Shown: positions 35,484 through 44,008 of the stretch, piece after piece
Layout of the letters: the number at the start of each line of letters is the position of its first letter
How positions within the stretch are numbered: position 1 is the stretch's first letter
NCBI RefSeq assembly: GCF_019048845.1
Contig: NZ_CP077425.1
Location: forward strand, 62,001-126,000
Direction: 5' to 3'
Length of the DNA: 64,000 nt
Origin: Vibrio mimicus
GTDB taxonomy: Bacteria > Pseudomonadota > Gammaproteobacteria > Enterobacterales > Vibrionaceae
Notes under the pieces: model-generated
Databases searched by the model: none
What the model saw: only the letters and a program-made list of their open reading frames with translations
Told to the model about the DNA's origin: nothing
Program-made: the position numbers and the translations under genes

Positions 35484-35978
35484 ATGAGCACACTGTTTGC
35501 GATTGCACTGACCACCGGTATTCTTTCTGGCATCTGGGGTTGGATTGCCGTCTCACTTGGCTTGCTTTCTTGGGCTGGATTTTTAGGTTGTACTAGCTAC
35601 TTTGCTTCGCCCAGAGATGGATTGAAAGGGCTAGGGCAAAGTTTATTGACCAATCTTAGTGGCGTTTTCTGGGCTATGGTGATTATTCATACTAGTCAAT
35701 GGGTGAGCATTGAGATTATCGGTTACGTTGTGACGGCTATAGTGGCTTTTGTCATGTGCATTCAAGCTCAAAAATCTTGGCTAGCTTACATTCCTGGAAC
35801 CTTTATTGGCTGCTGTGCAACATTTGCGGCTGCAGGTAACTGGCAATTGGTTATTCCTTCTTTGATGCTTGGTGGTGTGTTTGGCTATCTAATGAAAGCC
35901 AGTGGCCTTTGGTTACATCAAAAAATCAATCAACAACCAACCGTTTCAGCCAAAAGACCTGAAGTGGCTTCTCGTTAA
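35484..35978 (+). CDS. DUF1097 inner-membrane protein (YcdZ-like)
   Basis: This 164-residue protein is almost wholly hydrophobic, with about five membrane segments and a short polar C-terminus. The motifs WGWIAVSLGLLSWAGFLGCTSYFASPRDGLKGL are typical of the DUF1097 family, whose function is not known. GAGGCG lies before the ATG. A CRP-like box upstream and a terminator downstream make it a single-gene transcript. Confidence 0.8.
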   Translation: MSTLFAIALTTGILSGIWGWIAVSLGLLSWAGFLGCTSYFASPRDGLKGLGQSLLTNLSGVFWAMVIIHTSQWVSIEIIGYVVTAIVAFVMCIQAQKSWLAYIPGTFIGCCATFAAAGNWQLVIPSLMLGGVFGYLMKASGLWLHQKINQQPTVSAKRPEVASR

Positions 35979-36031
35979 GCGATAAATTTAGAATTACCCC
36001 GAACTTCGTATCACCCTTTTCATTGGATACC

Positions 36032-36058
36032 GCCACACCTTTTGGGTGTGGCTTTTTT
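36032..36058 (+). terminator. Intrinsic terminator after the DUF1097 gene
   Basis: GCCACACC and GGTGTGGC pair around TTTTG and are followed by T6. Confidence 0.88.
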
Positions 36059-36182
36059 ATTGTCATCCCTAAACTACCACTTTTAGCTGTGGTGATTGTT
36101 TTGCCTACTTGCCAGCGATCTGTTACTCCAAGTCGCTTGCTATAGAGTTCATCGCTATTGGGGAAGACTAAAGTGGGGAAGA

Positions 36183-37814
36183 CTAAGTATTACCGTTTGC
36201 CATGGTGATCACTCGCTTTAATGTCCAGCGTAAAAGTACAGGTATGCACTCCATCCTATTGGCTTCACAATGCGAAACGATAGCCAAAGCTAAATCTGGT
36301 TTCGCATGTTTTTTCAAGACTTTAGAAACTACTTTTTTGGCTGGGATAGGGTGATCGTGCGGTATTTTGGCAAGCTCTTTAAAGAAAAACTCAAAACCGT
36401 GCGCATAAAGAAAGTGTTCAATATCTCGATCGGGCAGTTCTGTGAGCCTATGCCGTTCCTGGTCATGCCCGAGCATGCCACGTACAGTCGCTGAGTATTT
36501 TTTACCGGCAGGATCCCCATCTGTCACCACATGCCAGTCAATTCCAAAAGCGCGCGCGACTTTGATTAGGGACTTGAGACCAGATTGCGCAAACTCGATT
36601 ATTTGTACCCCTTCTGCTGCCAAGTTGTAACCGCATTGATGGGCTAGTTCATTAAACAGCCAAACTTCTGTTTCACCTTCTACCAGCAGCCAGCAGCGAG
36701 CAAAAAGGGCGCCGGATCGATGAAAACGGATATGAAAACCAATTCGGCGTAGTTCATCGCGGCTTAAACTGCGCTGAGAAACGTGGGTGGCAATTGTGCG
36801 ATCCGATTTTCTTACTAATCGACGAATGGAATGCAAAGGTACAGCACCCAGTAGGTCGCTACTGTTGGTGGTCAGAATTTTCTGCATTGGCAGCAAATCT
36901 AAGAAGCTCCAAGCCCGCGCCAAGTGAGTAGGATGCAAGCGACCCTCAGGATCTTCGATGATCAAAATTGGACGAGCACAGCGGCGTAACTCCTGTGGTC
37001 CTTTTCCTTGTAAATAAGCATTCAATAATCCAAGCAGTAGAAGCTTAGTCTGTTTGTTTTTGGTTTCATTAATGATTTGGCTGACCGTTTTTTCGCTAGG
37101 AGATGCGGAATACAGTAAGCTGTCACGTTCACGGCGTGGATTTTTTCGGGTTTGGCTTTTGAAAGAAAAGTAGTGCTCAATCAGTGAGTTCATTGCACTG
37201 AGGCTGCTACGGATTTCGCCTTTATTTACATGACCGGGTGTCGCCATTAGGCGCCGCCAAGTATTGCTGATCCGCTTTTCAACACGGGCATTCTTGCCAT
37301 TACCATTTGATTGCGTTTTTTCAAAACGTCTTGAATCCTTTAAACGGATCACCGGATGTAAACTCATCAGCTCTTGTGCCAGTTTTTCGGAGTGGTGGAG
37401 CGTGAGTGGATTTCCCTCTAAGTCTAAAAACGCGTATTGGGTGCTGATATCATATTTAACTCGCGAAGCACTGATTCGATAAATGATTGTCTGCGAGCCT
37501 TGCTCATCGATTTGCCACAGAGGCTTAAGTTTACGATAGCGGCCAGCTTTCGGTTCAAAAGAATCCACAGAACGAAAAACAAGGATGATTTGCAAGTTTT
37601 GGGTCTGTGGATCAGCAATAGAATAATCCACATGGAAATCTTGTAAGGTGAACGGATACAAAGAACCATCCGCTGGAAGTGCCACCGATAAGGCATCTAA
37701 CAGAGACGATTTCCCCCATGTATTTTCCCCAATTAGGGTGGTGATCTCATCAAAAGTCAGTGAAAGTCGGCGGATGCCACGGAAACCAGCGATTTCAATT
37801 CGCTCTAAATGCAT
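36183..37814 (-). CDS. OLD-family ATP-dependent endonuclease (YbjD-like)
   Basis: OLD proteins combine an ABC-type ATPase with a Toprim nuclease; solitary forms act in DNA metabolism or phage defence. The N-terminus LERIEIAGFRGIRRL with Walker A GENTWGKSSLLDAL (about 29-42) begins the ATPase. Walker B is LIIEDPEGRLHP near 285. The Toprim part has LLVEGETEVWLFNEL and VVTDGDPAGKKY, with the catalytic Glu and Asp residues. Length 543 is close to E. coli YbjD (552). There is no UvrD-type GajB partner, so it is a class 1 OLD. It is monocistronic, between a DUF1097 gene and a 5'-nucleotidase-like gene. Confidence 0.85.
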   Translation of the reverse strand: MHLERIEIAGFRGIRRLSLTFDEITTLIGENTWGKSSLLDALSVALPADGSLYPFTLQDFHVDYSIADPQTQNLQIILVFRSVDSFEPKAGRYRKLKPLWQIDEQGSQTIIYRISASRVKYDISTQYAFLDLEGNPLTLHHSEKLAQELMSLHPVIRLKDSRRFEKTQSNGNGKNARVEKRISNTWRRLMATPGHVNKGEIRSSLSAMNSLIEHYFSFKSQTRKNPRRERDSLLYSASPSEKTVSQIINETKNKQTKLLLLGLLNAYLQGKGPQELRRCARPILIIEDPEGRLHPTHLARAWSFLDLLPMQKILTTNSSDLLGAVPLHSIRRLVRKSDRTIATHVSQRSLSRDELRRIGFHIRFHRSGALFARCWLLVEGETEVWLFNELAHQCGYNLAAEGVQIIEFAQSGLKSLIKVARAFGIDWHVVTDGDPAGKKYSATVRGMLGHDQERHRLTELPDRDIEHFLYAHGFEFFFKELAKIPHDHPIPAKKVVSKVLKKHAKPDLALAIVSHCEANRMECIPVLLRWTLKRVITMANGNT

Positions 37815-38004
37815 AGGCTGCTCCTTAGATGCCTCAAAAGATCTATCCTATGAGGTTTTCTTTAAGAATAAAGGAAAAAACCAGTATAAGCAGGGTGTTA
37901 AGCTTGGGTTTTCCGATGAGATCTCACACTTTTGTGATGAGCTAACCGCAAAAAATGTGACACAAATTATTTAACGTCACTAAAATTTCAGAGAGGTTTC
38001 ATAA

Positions 38005-38039
38005 AAGTCACGATTCTGTCATGATCGGCAGGCTAGGAT
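38005..38039 (+). promoter_or_regulatory. Pho-box-like repeats and -10 upstream of the 5'-nucleotidase-like gene
   Basis: The two 11-mers AAGTCACGATT and CTGTCATGATC (38005-38026) resemble tandem PhoB repeats (CTGTCATAAAT twice). TAGGAT at 38034-38039 is at the expected distance for a -10 box. The downstream enzyme family releases phosphate, which fits, but the match is moderate. Confidence 0.4.
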
Positions 38040-38063
38040 AGGAGTGGATAAAAGAGAAGACGT

Positions 38064-39806
38064 ATGCCTATGAGAAAAAAAAATCAGCCAGCGTCGATCA
38101 CGTTGGCGCACATTAATGACACCCATTCCTACTTTGAGCCTACCTCACTACAACTGACCCTAGAACACGGATCGGATACGCTGAAACCATTTGTGAGTGC
38201 AGGTGGTTTTGCTCGTATTGCTACCCGTGTTGCGCAGCTACGTGATGATGCTCAGCGCATGCAGCGTGAGTTTCTGTTTCTGCATGCTGGGGATTGCTTC
38301 CAAGGCACTCTGTATTTTTCGTTGTTCAAAGGCAAAGCCAATGCAGACATGCTTAACGCGCTTAAGCTCGATGCGATGGCGGTCGGCAATCATGAATTAG
38401 ATATGGGTAACTTACCGGTCGCTCAATTTGCTCAACGAATTCAGTTTCCATTATTAGCCGGTAACTGGGACTTATCTCAGGAGCGTGAAAGTAAATCACT
38501 GCGTTTAGCAAGTAATCCCAAGGTTTACAGCTATAACGCTGAGCAAGGCCACGCGCGCTGGATAGAAAAGGATGTCAGTGGTGAGAAAATCGCCATCTTT
38601 GGCTTGTCAATAGATAAAATGGCGGACATTGCCAACCCAGACAGCGACACCCCGTTTGTCAATGCCATTGCTACCGCGAAAGCCAGCGTATCAGCCATTC
38701 ATCAATCAGGTATCAATAAAATTATTCTGTTGAGTCACTTAGGATATGAAGGGGATATTGCCTTAGCTCAACAAGTTTCTGGGATAAGTATCATTGTTGG
38801 GGGGCATAGCCATGTATTGCAGGGCGATTTCTCGGCGCTAGGCATTGCTAGCCGTGATGAATATGGCCTGCGTATCAAAGACACCTATATTGTTCAGGCG
38901 GGTTTATATGCCCTGACTCTGGGTCATTGTCAGATCGATTTTGCCGCTGATGGACAAGTGACAAAATTTGAAGGGCGTAATGAGTTACTACTGGGTAGAC
39001 GCATGTTTGTCGATGCCAGTATGAGCCAAGAACAAATCAGTGAACGTTATAGCCAGGCTCGGGATGAGGTGGATAATCATCCCAATGTTGTGGTATGCAA
39101 AAAAGATCCTGCACTGCAAAAGTTGTTGCAGGAAAAATACATCCCCAAAGTGCGTCAATTGCAGCAGCAAATCATTGCCCATGCTGACCGAACATTGCGC
39201 CATATCCGTATTCCAGATCTGGAAGGGGGCAGTGAAATCGCACCATTGGTCGCTAAAGCTTTTGTGCATGCCCTAAATAAACGAGGGTTAGATGTTCAAT
39301 TCGCTATCCACAATGCGGGGGGCGTTCGTACCTCCGTTTTGCCTGGAACGATTTCTGTTGCCGATGTGGCAGGAAAACTTTTGCCTTTTGCCGTACCGAT
39401 TGGGGTCTATCAAGTCTCTGGACGTGTCATTGCTCGCGCACTGGAAGGGGCAATCAATAATGCTTTAAGTAATGGTGTTGAAGGAACAGGGTCGGGCAGC
39501 TACCCGTATTGCCATCAACTGCGGTACCAATACCTAGCTGATAAACCTATTGGACAACGCATCACCCAATTGCAGATTCAACAAGAAGGAAAATGGCAAC
39601 CTGTTGATTTTGAAGCTATGTATTGGGGAACCTCATCGGCATACACTATGAAAGGCAAAGAAGGTTATGATGCTTTGTTGGATATGGAAGGTGAAGGGAT
39701 GGTGACACAAATCTCGATGGCGGATGCATTCATCGAGCTGCTTTCCGATTGTCCTGGTTTATTAACCAATGAAACTCAGACTGCTTGTGAATGCACTCAT
39801 CATTAA
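38064..39806 (+). CDS. 5'-nucleotidase/2',3'-cyclic phosphodiesterase family protein, no signal peptide
   Basis: This is a two-domain metallophosphatase of the UshA/CpdB group (580 residues). The N-terminal metallophosphoesterase domain has LAHINDTHSYFEP, HAGDCFQGT, AVGNHELDMG, LSHLGYEGD and VGGHSHVLQG, all the metal-binding motifs. The C-terminal nucleotide-binding domain has NAGGVRTSVLPGTISVADVAGKLLPF and SSAYTMKGKEGYDAL. Family members are usually periplasmic, but this N-terminus (MPMRKKNQPASITLAHIND) runs directly into the domain, so export is not evident. Substrate preference cannot be read. A Pho-box-like site lies upstream. Confidence 0.85.
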   Translation: MPMRKKNQPASITLAHINDTHSYFEPTSLQLTLEHGSDTLKPFVSAGGFARIATRVAQLRDDAQRMQREFLFLHAGDCFQGTLYFSLFKGKANADMLNALKLDAMAVGNHELDMGNLPVAQFAQRIQFPLLAGNWDLSQERESKSLRLASNPKVYSYNAEQGHARWIEKDVSGEKIAIFGLSIDKMADIANPDSDTPFVNAIATAKASVSAIHQSGINKIILLSHLGYEGDIALAQQVSGISIIVGGHSHVLQGDFSALGIASRDEYGLRIKDTYIVQAGLYALTLGHCQIDFAADGQVTKFEGRNELLLGRRMFVDASMSQEQISERYSQARDEVDNHPNVVVCKKDPALQKLLQEKYIPKVRQLQQQIIAHADRTLRHIRIPDLEGGSEIAPLVAKAFVHALNKRGLDVQFAIHNAGGVRTSVLPGTISVADVAGKLLPFAVPIGVYQVSGRVIARALEGAINNALSNGVEGTGSGSYPYCHQLRYQYLADKPIGQRITQLQIQQEGKWQPVDFEAMYWGTSSAYTMKGKEGYDALLDMEGEGMVTQISMADAFIELLSDCPGLLTNETQTACECTHH

Positions 39807-39908
39807 AACTGATATTGATTAACTCCGCCTGATCTAAAAGAGATTGGCATGCAGCTTGCTTTGTTCTGCTTGGTTTCTGCTCAACAATGAGCAGCAAAGG
39901 GGGAGAGC

Positions 39909-40004
39909 ATGTTAAATCAGGATTGGTTCGATACATTCGTGGTGGTGGCTTGGGTTGGTGTATGGTCAGCGCTCATCTATCTGTTACCTTTCGCAGGCGT
40001 GTAG
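39909..40004 (+). CDS. 31-residue membrane microprotein
   Basis: This ATG ORF of 31 codons follows a very strong GGGGGAGAG ribosome-binding site and ends before a good terminator at 40053. The product MLNQDWFDTFVVVAWVGVWS plus 11 more residues is a single hydrophobic helix with an acidic N-terminus. A small hairpin (CTGCTCA/TGAGCAG, 39879-39896) lies just before the ribosome-binding site. I do not recognise the protein. In size and shape it resembles regulatory membrane microproteins such as MgtS. It lies just upstream of the Mn-type riboswitch and terC gene but is separated from them by the terminator. Confidence 0.55.
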   Translation: MLNQDWFDTFVVVAWVGVWSALIYLLPFAGV

Positions 40005-40052
40005 CAGTAAAAACGCACCCAGTAGTCTGTGATACCGATGAAATTCGAGCAT

Positions 40053-40081
40053 AAAAGGAGCGACTTACTAGCTCCTTTTTT
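40053..40081 (+). terminator. Intrinsic terminator after the 31-codon ORF
   Basis: AAAAGGAGC and GCTCCTTTT pair around GACTTACTA, followed by a T-run. It isolates the microprotein gene from the riboswitch transcript. Confidence 0.8.
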
Positions 40082-40120
40082 ATTGAACTGGACACGGTAT
40101 AGGTACAGGAATAGAATGGC

Positions 40121-40311
40121 GGCGTTTTGGGGAGTAGTCGCCTTCGGTTTATTTGTCGTCATCACGTTGAGATTCACTCAACCGGCAAATATAAGCTCTG
40201 AATTCAAGTTCAACGCTTCGACGAGACCAACGCATTCCATACTGCATTCGTTGCAGTGGTTATTGGTATGCGGAAGGTCTTGATGTGAAGTGACTTACCA
40301 AGATCTTCCGT
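40121..40311 (+). promoter_or_regulatory. yybP-ykoY-type (manganese) riboswitch leader of the terC/alx gene
   Basis: The leader has the family hallmarks: GGGGAGTAG at 40129-40137, TCGTCATCAC near 40156, a hairpin GTTGA/TCAAC, CCGGC, and GACGAGACC at the 3' side. GCGTTTTGG at the start can pair with CCAACGC (40227-40233) to close P1. Two hairpins follow: 40232-40271 (inner ACTGCA/TGCAGT) and 40272-40311 (GGAAGGTCTTG with CAAGATCTTCC), the latter ending just before the GGAGG of the next gene and so able to control translation or transcription. Known members sense Mn2+ and precede alx, mntP and similar genes. Confidence 0.8.
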
Positions 40312-40324
40312 TTTCGGAGGAAAT

Positions 40325-41281
40325 ATGTCCCCAATTACTTATTTGGGCTTTGGCCTACTCACGTTAGCTCTTGTGGCTGTCGATCTATGGCAAACCCGCG
40401 GTGGTAAGGTCACGATCAAAAAGGCCGCCATCTGGAGCCTTTTCTGGTTTCTTCTTGCTTTTGTTTTCGCAATCAGTCTGTACTACGGTTGGCAATGGTA
40501 TGCCCCAGAGAGCAGCTACAGTGCGGAGAAAGCCACACTCGCCTTTATTACTGGTTACTTGCTCGAAAAATCGTTGAGTGTGGATAACTTATTTGTCTTT
40601 GCGATTATTTTTCATCAATACACGGTACCAGAACATTTACGCCCACGTGCGTTACTGTGGGGCGTGATAGGGGCATTGGTGCTACGAGCGATAATGATTG
40701 CGGTCGGAGCCCAACTGTTAAGCCAGTATCATTGGATTTTGTATGTGTTTGCTTTGTTCCTGATTTGGACTGGTATTCAATTGGCCCGAGATAAAGGTGA
40801 AGATGCCATCAATCCGCTGCCAGAGCGATTAATTCGCCGCTGGTTTAAAGTGACCGACGATTATCAAGGCAATGCACTGATCACTAAACAACAAGGGCAG
40901 TGGTGGGTAACACCGATGTTTATTGTGATTGGTGTGATCGCCTTTATGGATGTGATGTTTGCGCTGGATTCTATTCCTGCCATTTTTGCCGTAACACAAG
41001 AGCCATTTTTGGTGTTAGCGGCTAACGTGTTCGCCCTATTGGGTCTGCGATCTCTGTACTTTGTGTTGCAGGGAATGATGGATAAATTTTTCTATCTAAA
41101 ACCTGCATTGGCTTTCATCATGATGTTCATCGGCGTAAAGATGATGTTAGTCGGAACGACTTGGGCGATCCCAACTCCGATCTCTTTATGTGTGCTACTG
41201 GCTACCATGACGCTTGCCGTGGTTGCTTCGATTTTCCGAGAACGCTCGCAGAGCAAGAACATCACAGAAAAAACGGTTTAA
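40325..41281 (+). CDS. alx: TerC/Alx family membrane protein
   Basis: This is a TerC-family inner-membrane protein of 318 residues (E. coli Alx has 321). About eight or nine membrane segments are present. The hallmark acidic motifs are visible: EKSLSVDNLFVFAIIF (about 80-95) and MDVMFALDSIPAIFAVTQEPF (about 217-237). The family is now linked to Mn2+ export and to membrane-protein metallation; older names refer to tellurite or alkaline response. CGGAGGAA precedes the ATG. The riboswitch leader strongly supports an Mn2+ role. Confidence 0.92.
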   Translation: MSPITYLGFGLLTLALVAVDLWQTRGGKVTIKKAAIWSLFWFLLAFVFAISLYYGWQWYAPESSYSAEKATLAFITGYLLEKSLSVDNLFVFAIIFHQYTVPEHLRPRALLWGVIGALVLRAIMIAVGAQLLSQYHWILYVFALFLIWTGIQLARDKGEDAINPLPERLIRRWFKVTDDYQGNALITKQQGQWWVTPMFIVIGVIAFMDVMFALDSIPAIFAVTQEPFLVLAANVFALLGLRSLYFVLQGMMDKFFYLKPALAFIMMFIGVKMMLVGTTWAIPTPISLCVLLATMTLAVVASIFRERSQSKNITEKTV

Positions 41282-41291
41282 ATATGGCAAG

Positions 41292-41323
41292 TTATCTCCT
41301 TGAGATTTATCTCAGGGAGATAA
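41292..41323. repeat. Hairpin downstream of terC/alx
   Basis: TTATCTCC-T-TGAGA and TCTCA-G-GGAGATAA form a long stem around TTTA. The sequence after it is A-rich rather than T-rich, so termination is uncertain. The following ~250 bp to 41571 are very AT-rich, with no other structure I can support. Confidence 0.55.
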
Positions 41324-41571
41324 AAATTAACTCGTAAATAAGTTGTTAAATTCTATTGTGGGTAAAATTTTATCTTAATAATTATGCGGTAAATGTGCCT
41401 AATGTTTAGGCTTTTCTGTCAAGTTTCGCATAACTCGAACAGGTGTTTGTTAATGTGTTGTTTCATTATTTTTTCTAATTCGAAAAGGTAAAATTAGTCA
41501 TTTTCTAAGCGCTAAGTGATTGACTAATATTCACATCAACACAGTAAGTGACCGATTCAAGAGAGGCAATC

Positions 41572-41760
41572 ATGGCTCATGCAATGCAAATGGGAACAAT
41601 GACAGTCCCAACCTCCAAGGATAAAAAAACCTATACGGTTAACTTCAAAGGATTGATTGCTCATCTGCTCGACATTCTGTTCGTAGATAATGCTCCACGT
41701 CATTACTACGCTGCTGAATTGTCAGCACACATCCAAAAAGATGTGGGTTTATACCGTTAA
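41572..41760 (+). CDS. Small conserved-looking hypothetical protein (62 aa)
   Basis: The ATG at 41572 follows AGAGGC; an upstream GTG in frame adds eight residues without a better site. The product begins MAHAMQMGTMTVPTSKDKKT and ends with ELSAHIQKDVGLYR. It is soluble, with a Met-rich start and a Leu-rich middle (LIAHLLDILFVDNAPRH). I recognise no domain. A strong terminator directly follows, and the 290 bp upstream hold no other gene, so it appears to be an independent, probably well-expressed transcript. Confidence 0.65.
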   Translation: MAHAMQMGTMTVPTSKDKKTYTVNFKGLIAHLLDILFVDNAPRHYYAAELSAHIQKDVGLYR

Positions 41761-41780
41761 GCGAAATAGCAATAGATATT

Positions 41781-41808
41781 AAAAAGTCGGCACTTTGCCG
41801 ACTTTTTT
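41781..41808 (+). terminator. Intrinsic terminator after the 62-aa gene
   Basis: AAAAGTCGGCA and TGCCGACTTTT pair around CTT, followed by further T. Confidence 0.92.
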
Positions 41809-41851
41809 GCATTTTAAATGCTCTAGCTTGAGCTGCATAAATTACGGATAA

Positions 41852-41878
41852 AGAAAAAGCGCCTAAAGCGCTTTTTCT
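41852..41878. terminator. Terminator downstream of phnA-like gene (bidirectional)
   Basis: AGAAAAAGCGC and GCGCTTTTTCT pair around CTAAA. On the minus strand it follows the phnA-like stop by 39 nt. Confidence 0.85.
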
Positions 41879-41916
41879 ATCGAACTTAATTCAACCTTTG
41901 CAGGCTTCATCAGCGA

Positions 41917-42483
41917 TTATTTCTTACGGCAGTATTCGGCAATGATGTACATAGTTTGGCCGTTGACTTTGCCTTGAATGTGCTTTGGATCTTCGGTCAG
42001 AGTAATACCGCGTACTGCAGTACCTTGTTTGATCACCATGCTTGAGCCTTTCACTGGCAGATCTTTGATTACAGTGACATCATCACCTTTTTTCAGCTCG
42101 ACACCATTCACGTCACGTGGCTTTTCAGCATCGTCATCCATACCAATTTCTGCCCACTTAGCGGTCTCTTCATCCAGATACATCATATCTAGTAGATCAC
42201 GAGCCCAGCTTTCTGTTTCAGAAATACGTTTCAGTTGGCGCCATGCTTGAACCTGAACCGGTTGAACTTGGCTCCACATGCTATCGTTAAGACAACGCCA
42301 GTGGTTCATATCCATGGTTTCTGGGTTTTCGATTTGTCCTTTACAGGTGTCACAGATCATCACAGCGTGATCGACAGTGACAAGTGCATGCGGTGCAACC
42401 ACAAAAGGAGAAAGAGGAGCAGAGGCAGCGCAAAGCTCGCATTGTGATTGACAGCGTTCAAGTAAAGTTGCTTCAGTAGACAT
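41917..42483 (-). CDS. PhnA/YjdM domain zinc-ribbon protein
   Basis: The 188-residue protein has an N-terminal zinc-ribbon-like region with two Cys pairs (CQSQCELC and ICDTCKG) and a C-terminal PhnA domain: DVNGVELKKGDDVTVIKDLPVKGSSMVIKQGTAVRGI. Despite the name, PhnA/YjdM is not required for phosphonate breakdown and its role is unclear. ATG 42483 is preceded by AAGGTGG; an in-frame GTG three codons upstream is inside that site. The central part (about 65-125) is longer than in E. coli YjdM (111 aa). Confidence 0.82.
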   Translation of the reverse strand: MSTEATLLERCQSQCELCAASAPLSPFVVAPHALVTVDHAVMICDTCKGQIENPETMDMNHWRCLNDSMWSQVQPVQVQAWRQLKRISETESWARDLLDMMYLDEETAKWAEIGMDDDAEKPRDVNGVELKKGDDVTVIKDLPVKGSSMVIKQGTAVRGITLTEDPKHIQGKVNGQTMYIIAEYCRKK

Positions 42484-42675
42484 AGTACCCACCTTGTAAA
42501 TAAATGTAAGCGCGTATTATCCATTTTAAGCTCAAAATTTAAAGGGATATTCGGTAATTTCATCCAAATCACTGCATTTCCGCGTCAATATCCAAGCCTA
42601 GGGAGGGGAAATTTCTGCTTCCTTTCAAGGCTTTCGGTATAATGCCGCATCATTTGTTGACCACTGGATTGAAAT

Positions 42676-43758
42676 TTGGAACTGCTTCGTATTGATTACT
42701 TAGGAAAGCCTTTACGACTCGAAGGGTCGATGGCTGGTTGGCAGCAACTGTTCTGGAACAACATTTTGGTTGCTCAGCGTCCAGCTCAAGAGAATTATCA
42801 AGGTGATATTCAGCACCATTTTCAACTGACTCAAGGCGAAACTGTGTTGGATTGTTGCTTAGATCTGGAGCTTTCTTGGCAGCCGTTTGAGTTAAAGTAT
42901 CAAGCCAAAATTAATGATGAGATTGTCGCGCAAGGGGTGCGTAGTGAAAAAGATATTGAACGCCAGACACCCTATGAAGCACCAAAAGTAGAGCGGAAGT
43001 TCAGTGTTGTTGGTTTAGTCTCTTTAGCCATGAAAGCACTCAAGAGCGCGAAGATGATCAAAGTCGTGATGGCGTCAGCCAGTCTTGCCGCTTATTCATG
43101 GTTATTTTCATTTCAATTTGCTCTCGCTCTGATTGGTTGCTTGATTTTCCATGAATATGGCCATGTGAGAGCTATGAAATACTTTGGCATGAAAACCAAG
43201 GGGATTTACCTCGTTCCATTTCTCGGTGGTCTTGCGCTCAGTGACGAGAAAATTAATACCCGCTGGCAAGATGTGGTGATCTCCATTATGGGACCTTGCT
43301 TTGGTTTGTTCCTTTCTTTGTGTTTAGTGGGTGTGTATTGGGTGACAGATTCACCTTTTTGGGCAGCGCTTGCGGTATTCAATGCTTTTCTCAATCTGTT
43401 TAATTTATTGCCTGTCTTACCACTTGATGGGGGTCATATACTGAAAAGCGTGAGCTTTTCGATGAACAGCAAAGCGGGCGTGTTTGTGTGTGCGCTAGCG
43501 ATCCTTGGAGGGATCGTGCTGAGTTACAGTTTAGGCTTAACCTTGTTTGGTTTTCTGCTGCTAATGGGCACGTTGGATATTATTTTTGAATGGCGCCAAC
43601 GCCATCATAGCCATTTGTTACCACTCAATCGCTATGCGCAGATTGTCTCTACTGTTTGGTACCTCGCTTTAGTCAGTGGTCTAATCGGGATTATTATTGG
43701 TTTCGCTTCAACGAGGGATACCTTGCTGAGCTTACCATTGCTCATCTTGGGTACTTAG
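42676..43758 (+). CDS. Site-2-protease-like (M50) membrane metalloprotease
   Basis: The 360-residue protein has a soluble N-terminal part (about 1-120) and then about six membrane segments. FHEYGHVRAMKYFG near 158 carries the HExxH zinc site, and NLLPVLPLDGGHIL near 246 carries the third ligand Asp (LDG motif). Such proteases cut membrane-embedded substrates, often anti-sigma factors, but none is encoded nearby. The start appears to be TTG at 42676 with GGA 7-8 nt upstream; no ATG precedes the conserved N-terminal beta-rich region. A terminator-type hairpin follows. Confidence 0.85.
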   Translation: MELLRIDYLGKPLRLEGSMAGWQQLFWNNILVAQRPAQENYQGDIQHHFQLTQGETVLDCCLDLELSWQPFELKYQAKINDEIVAQGVRSEKDIERQTPYEAPKVERKFSVVGLVSLAMKALKSAKMIKVVMASASLAAYSWLFSFQFALALIGCLIFHEYGHVRAMKYFGMKTKGIYLVPFLGGLALSDEKINTRWQDVVISIMGPCFGLFLSLCLVGVYWVTDSPFWAALAVFNAFLNLFNLLPVLPLDGGHILKSVSFSMNSKAGVFVCALAILGGIVLSYSLGLTLFGFLLLMGTLDIIFEWRQRHHSHLLPLNRYAQIVSTVWYLALVSGLIGIIIGFASTRDTLLSLPLLILGT

Positions 43759-43765
43759 TTCAACA

Positions 43766-43800
43766 ATAAAAAGAAGCCGAATCTTAATGATTCGGCTTCT
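43766..43800. terminator. Terminator between the M50 protease gene and the 61-aa gene
   Basis: AAGAAGCCGAATC and GATTCGGCTTCT pair around TTAAT. The A-run on the left becomes a T-run on the minus strand, so it best serves the minus-strand gene; on the plus strand it is a hairpin without T. Confidence 0.8.
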
Positions 43801-43822
43801 GGGTATAACACAGCAAATTTTC

Positions 43823-44008
43823 TTAACGCCAATCACTATCCCAGTAATCTCGTCCTTCTGGTGCATAAGGTTCATCAAACCTATTTAATGCTTTACCTCT
43901 TAACTGTTCTAATTGCTGCTCGAGCAGGTTAACAGTGTCTAAATCTCCTTCAGAAAAAGCGATATAGATTTCTTGCTCTATGGCTTCGATGTGGTCTCTG
44001 GTTGTCAT
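43823..44008 (-). CDS. Small hypothetical acidic protein (61 aa)
   Basis: ATG 44008 has a near-perfect AGGAGG six bases upstream; an earlier in-frame start adds 14 residues without a site. The product begins MTTRDHIEAIEQEIYIAFSE, is strongly acidic and largely helical (two Glu/Leu-rich helices, about 5-40), and ends YAPEGRDYWDSDWR. I recognise no family. The strong ribosome-binding site and the terminator support a real gene. Confidence 0.65.
   Translation of the reverse strand: MTTRDHIEAIEQEIYIAFSEGDLDTVNLLEQQLEQLRGKALNRFDEPYAPEGRDYWDSDWR

Noticed and set aside
36183..37814. Gabija-type defence system
   Set aside because: The OLD nuclease has no UvrD-like helicase partner; both neighbours are unrelated and in the opposite orientation.
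40029..40283. 84-codon plus-strand ORF through the terC leader
   Set aside because: It runs through a strong terminator and the riboswitch aptamer, has no ribosome-binding site, and looks non-coding.
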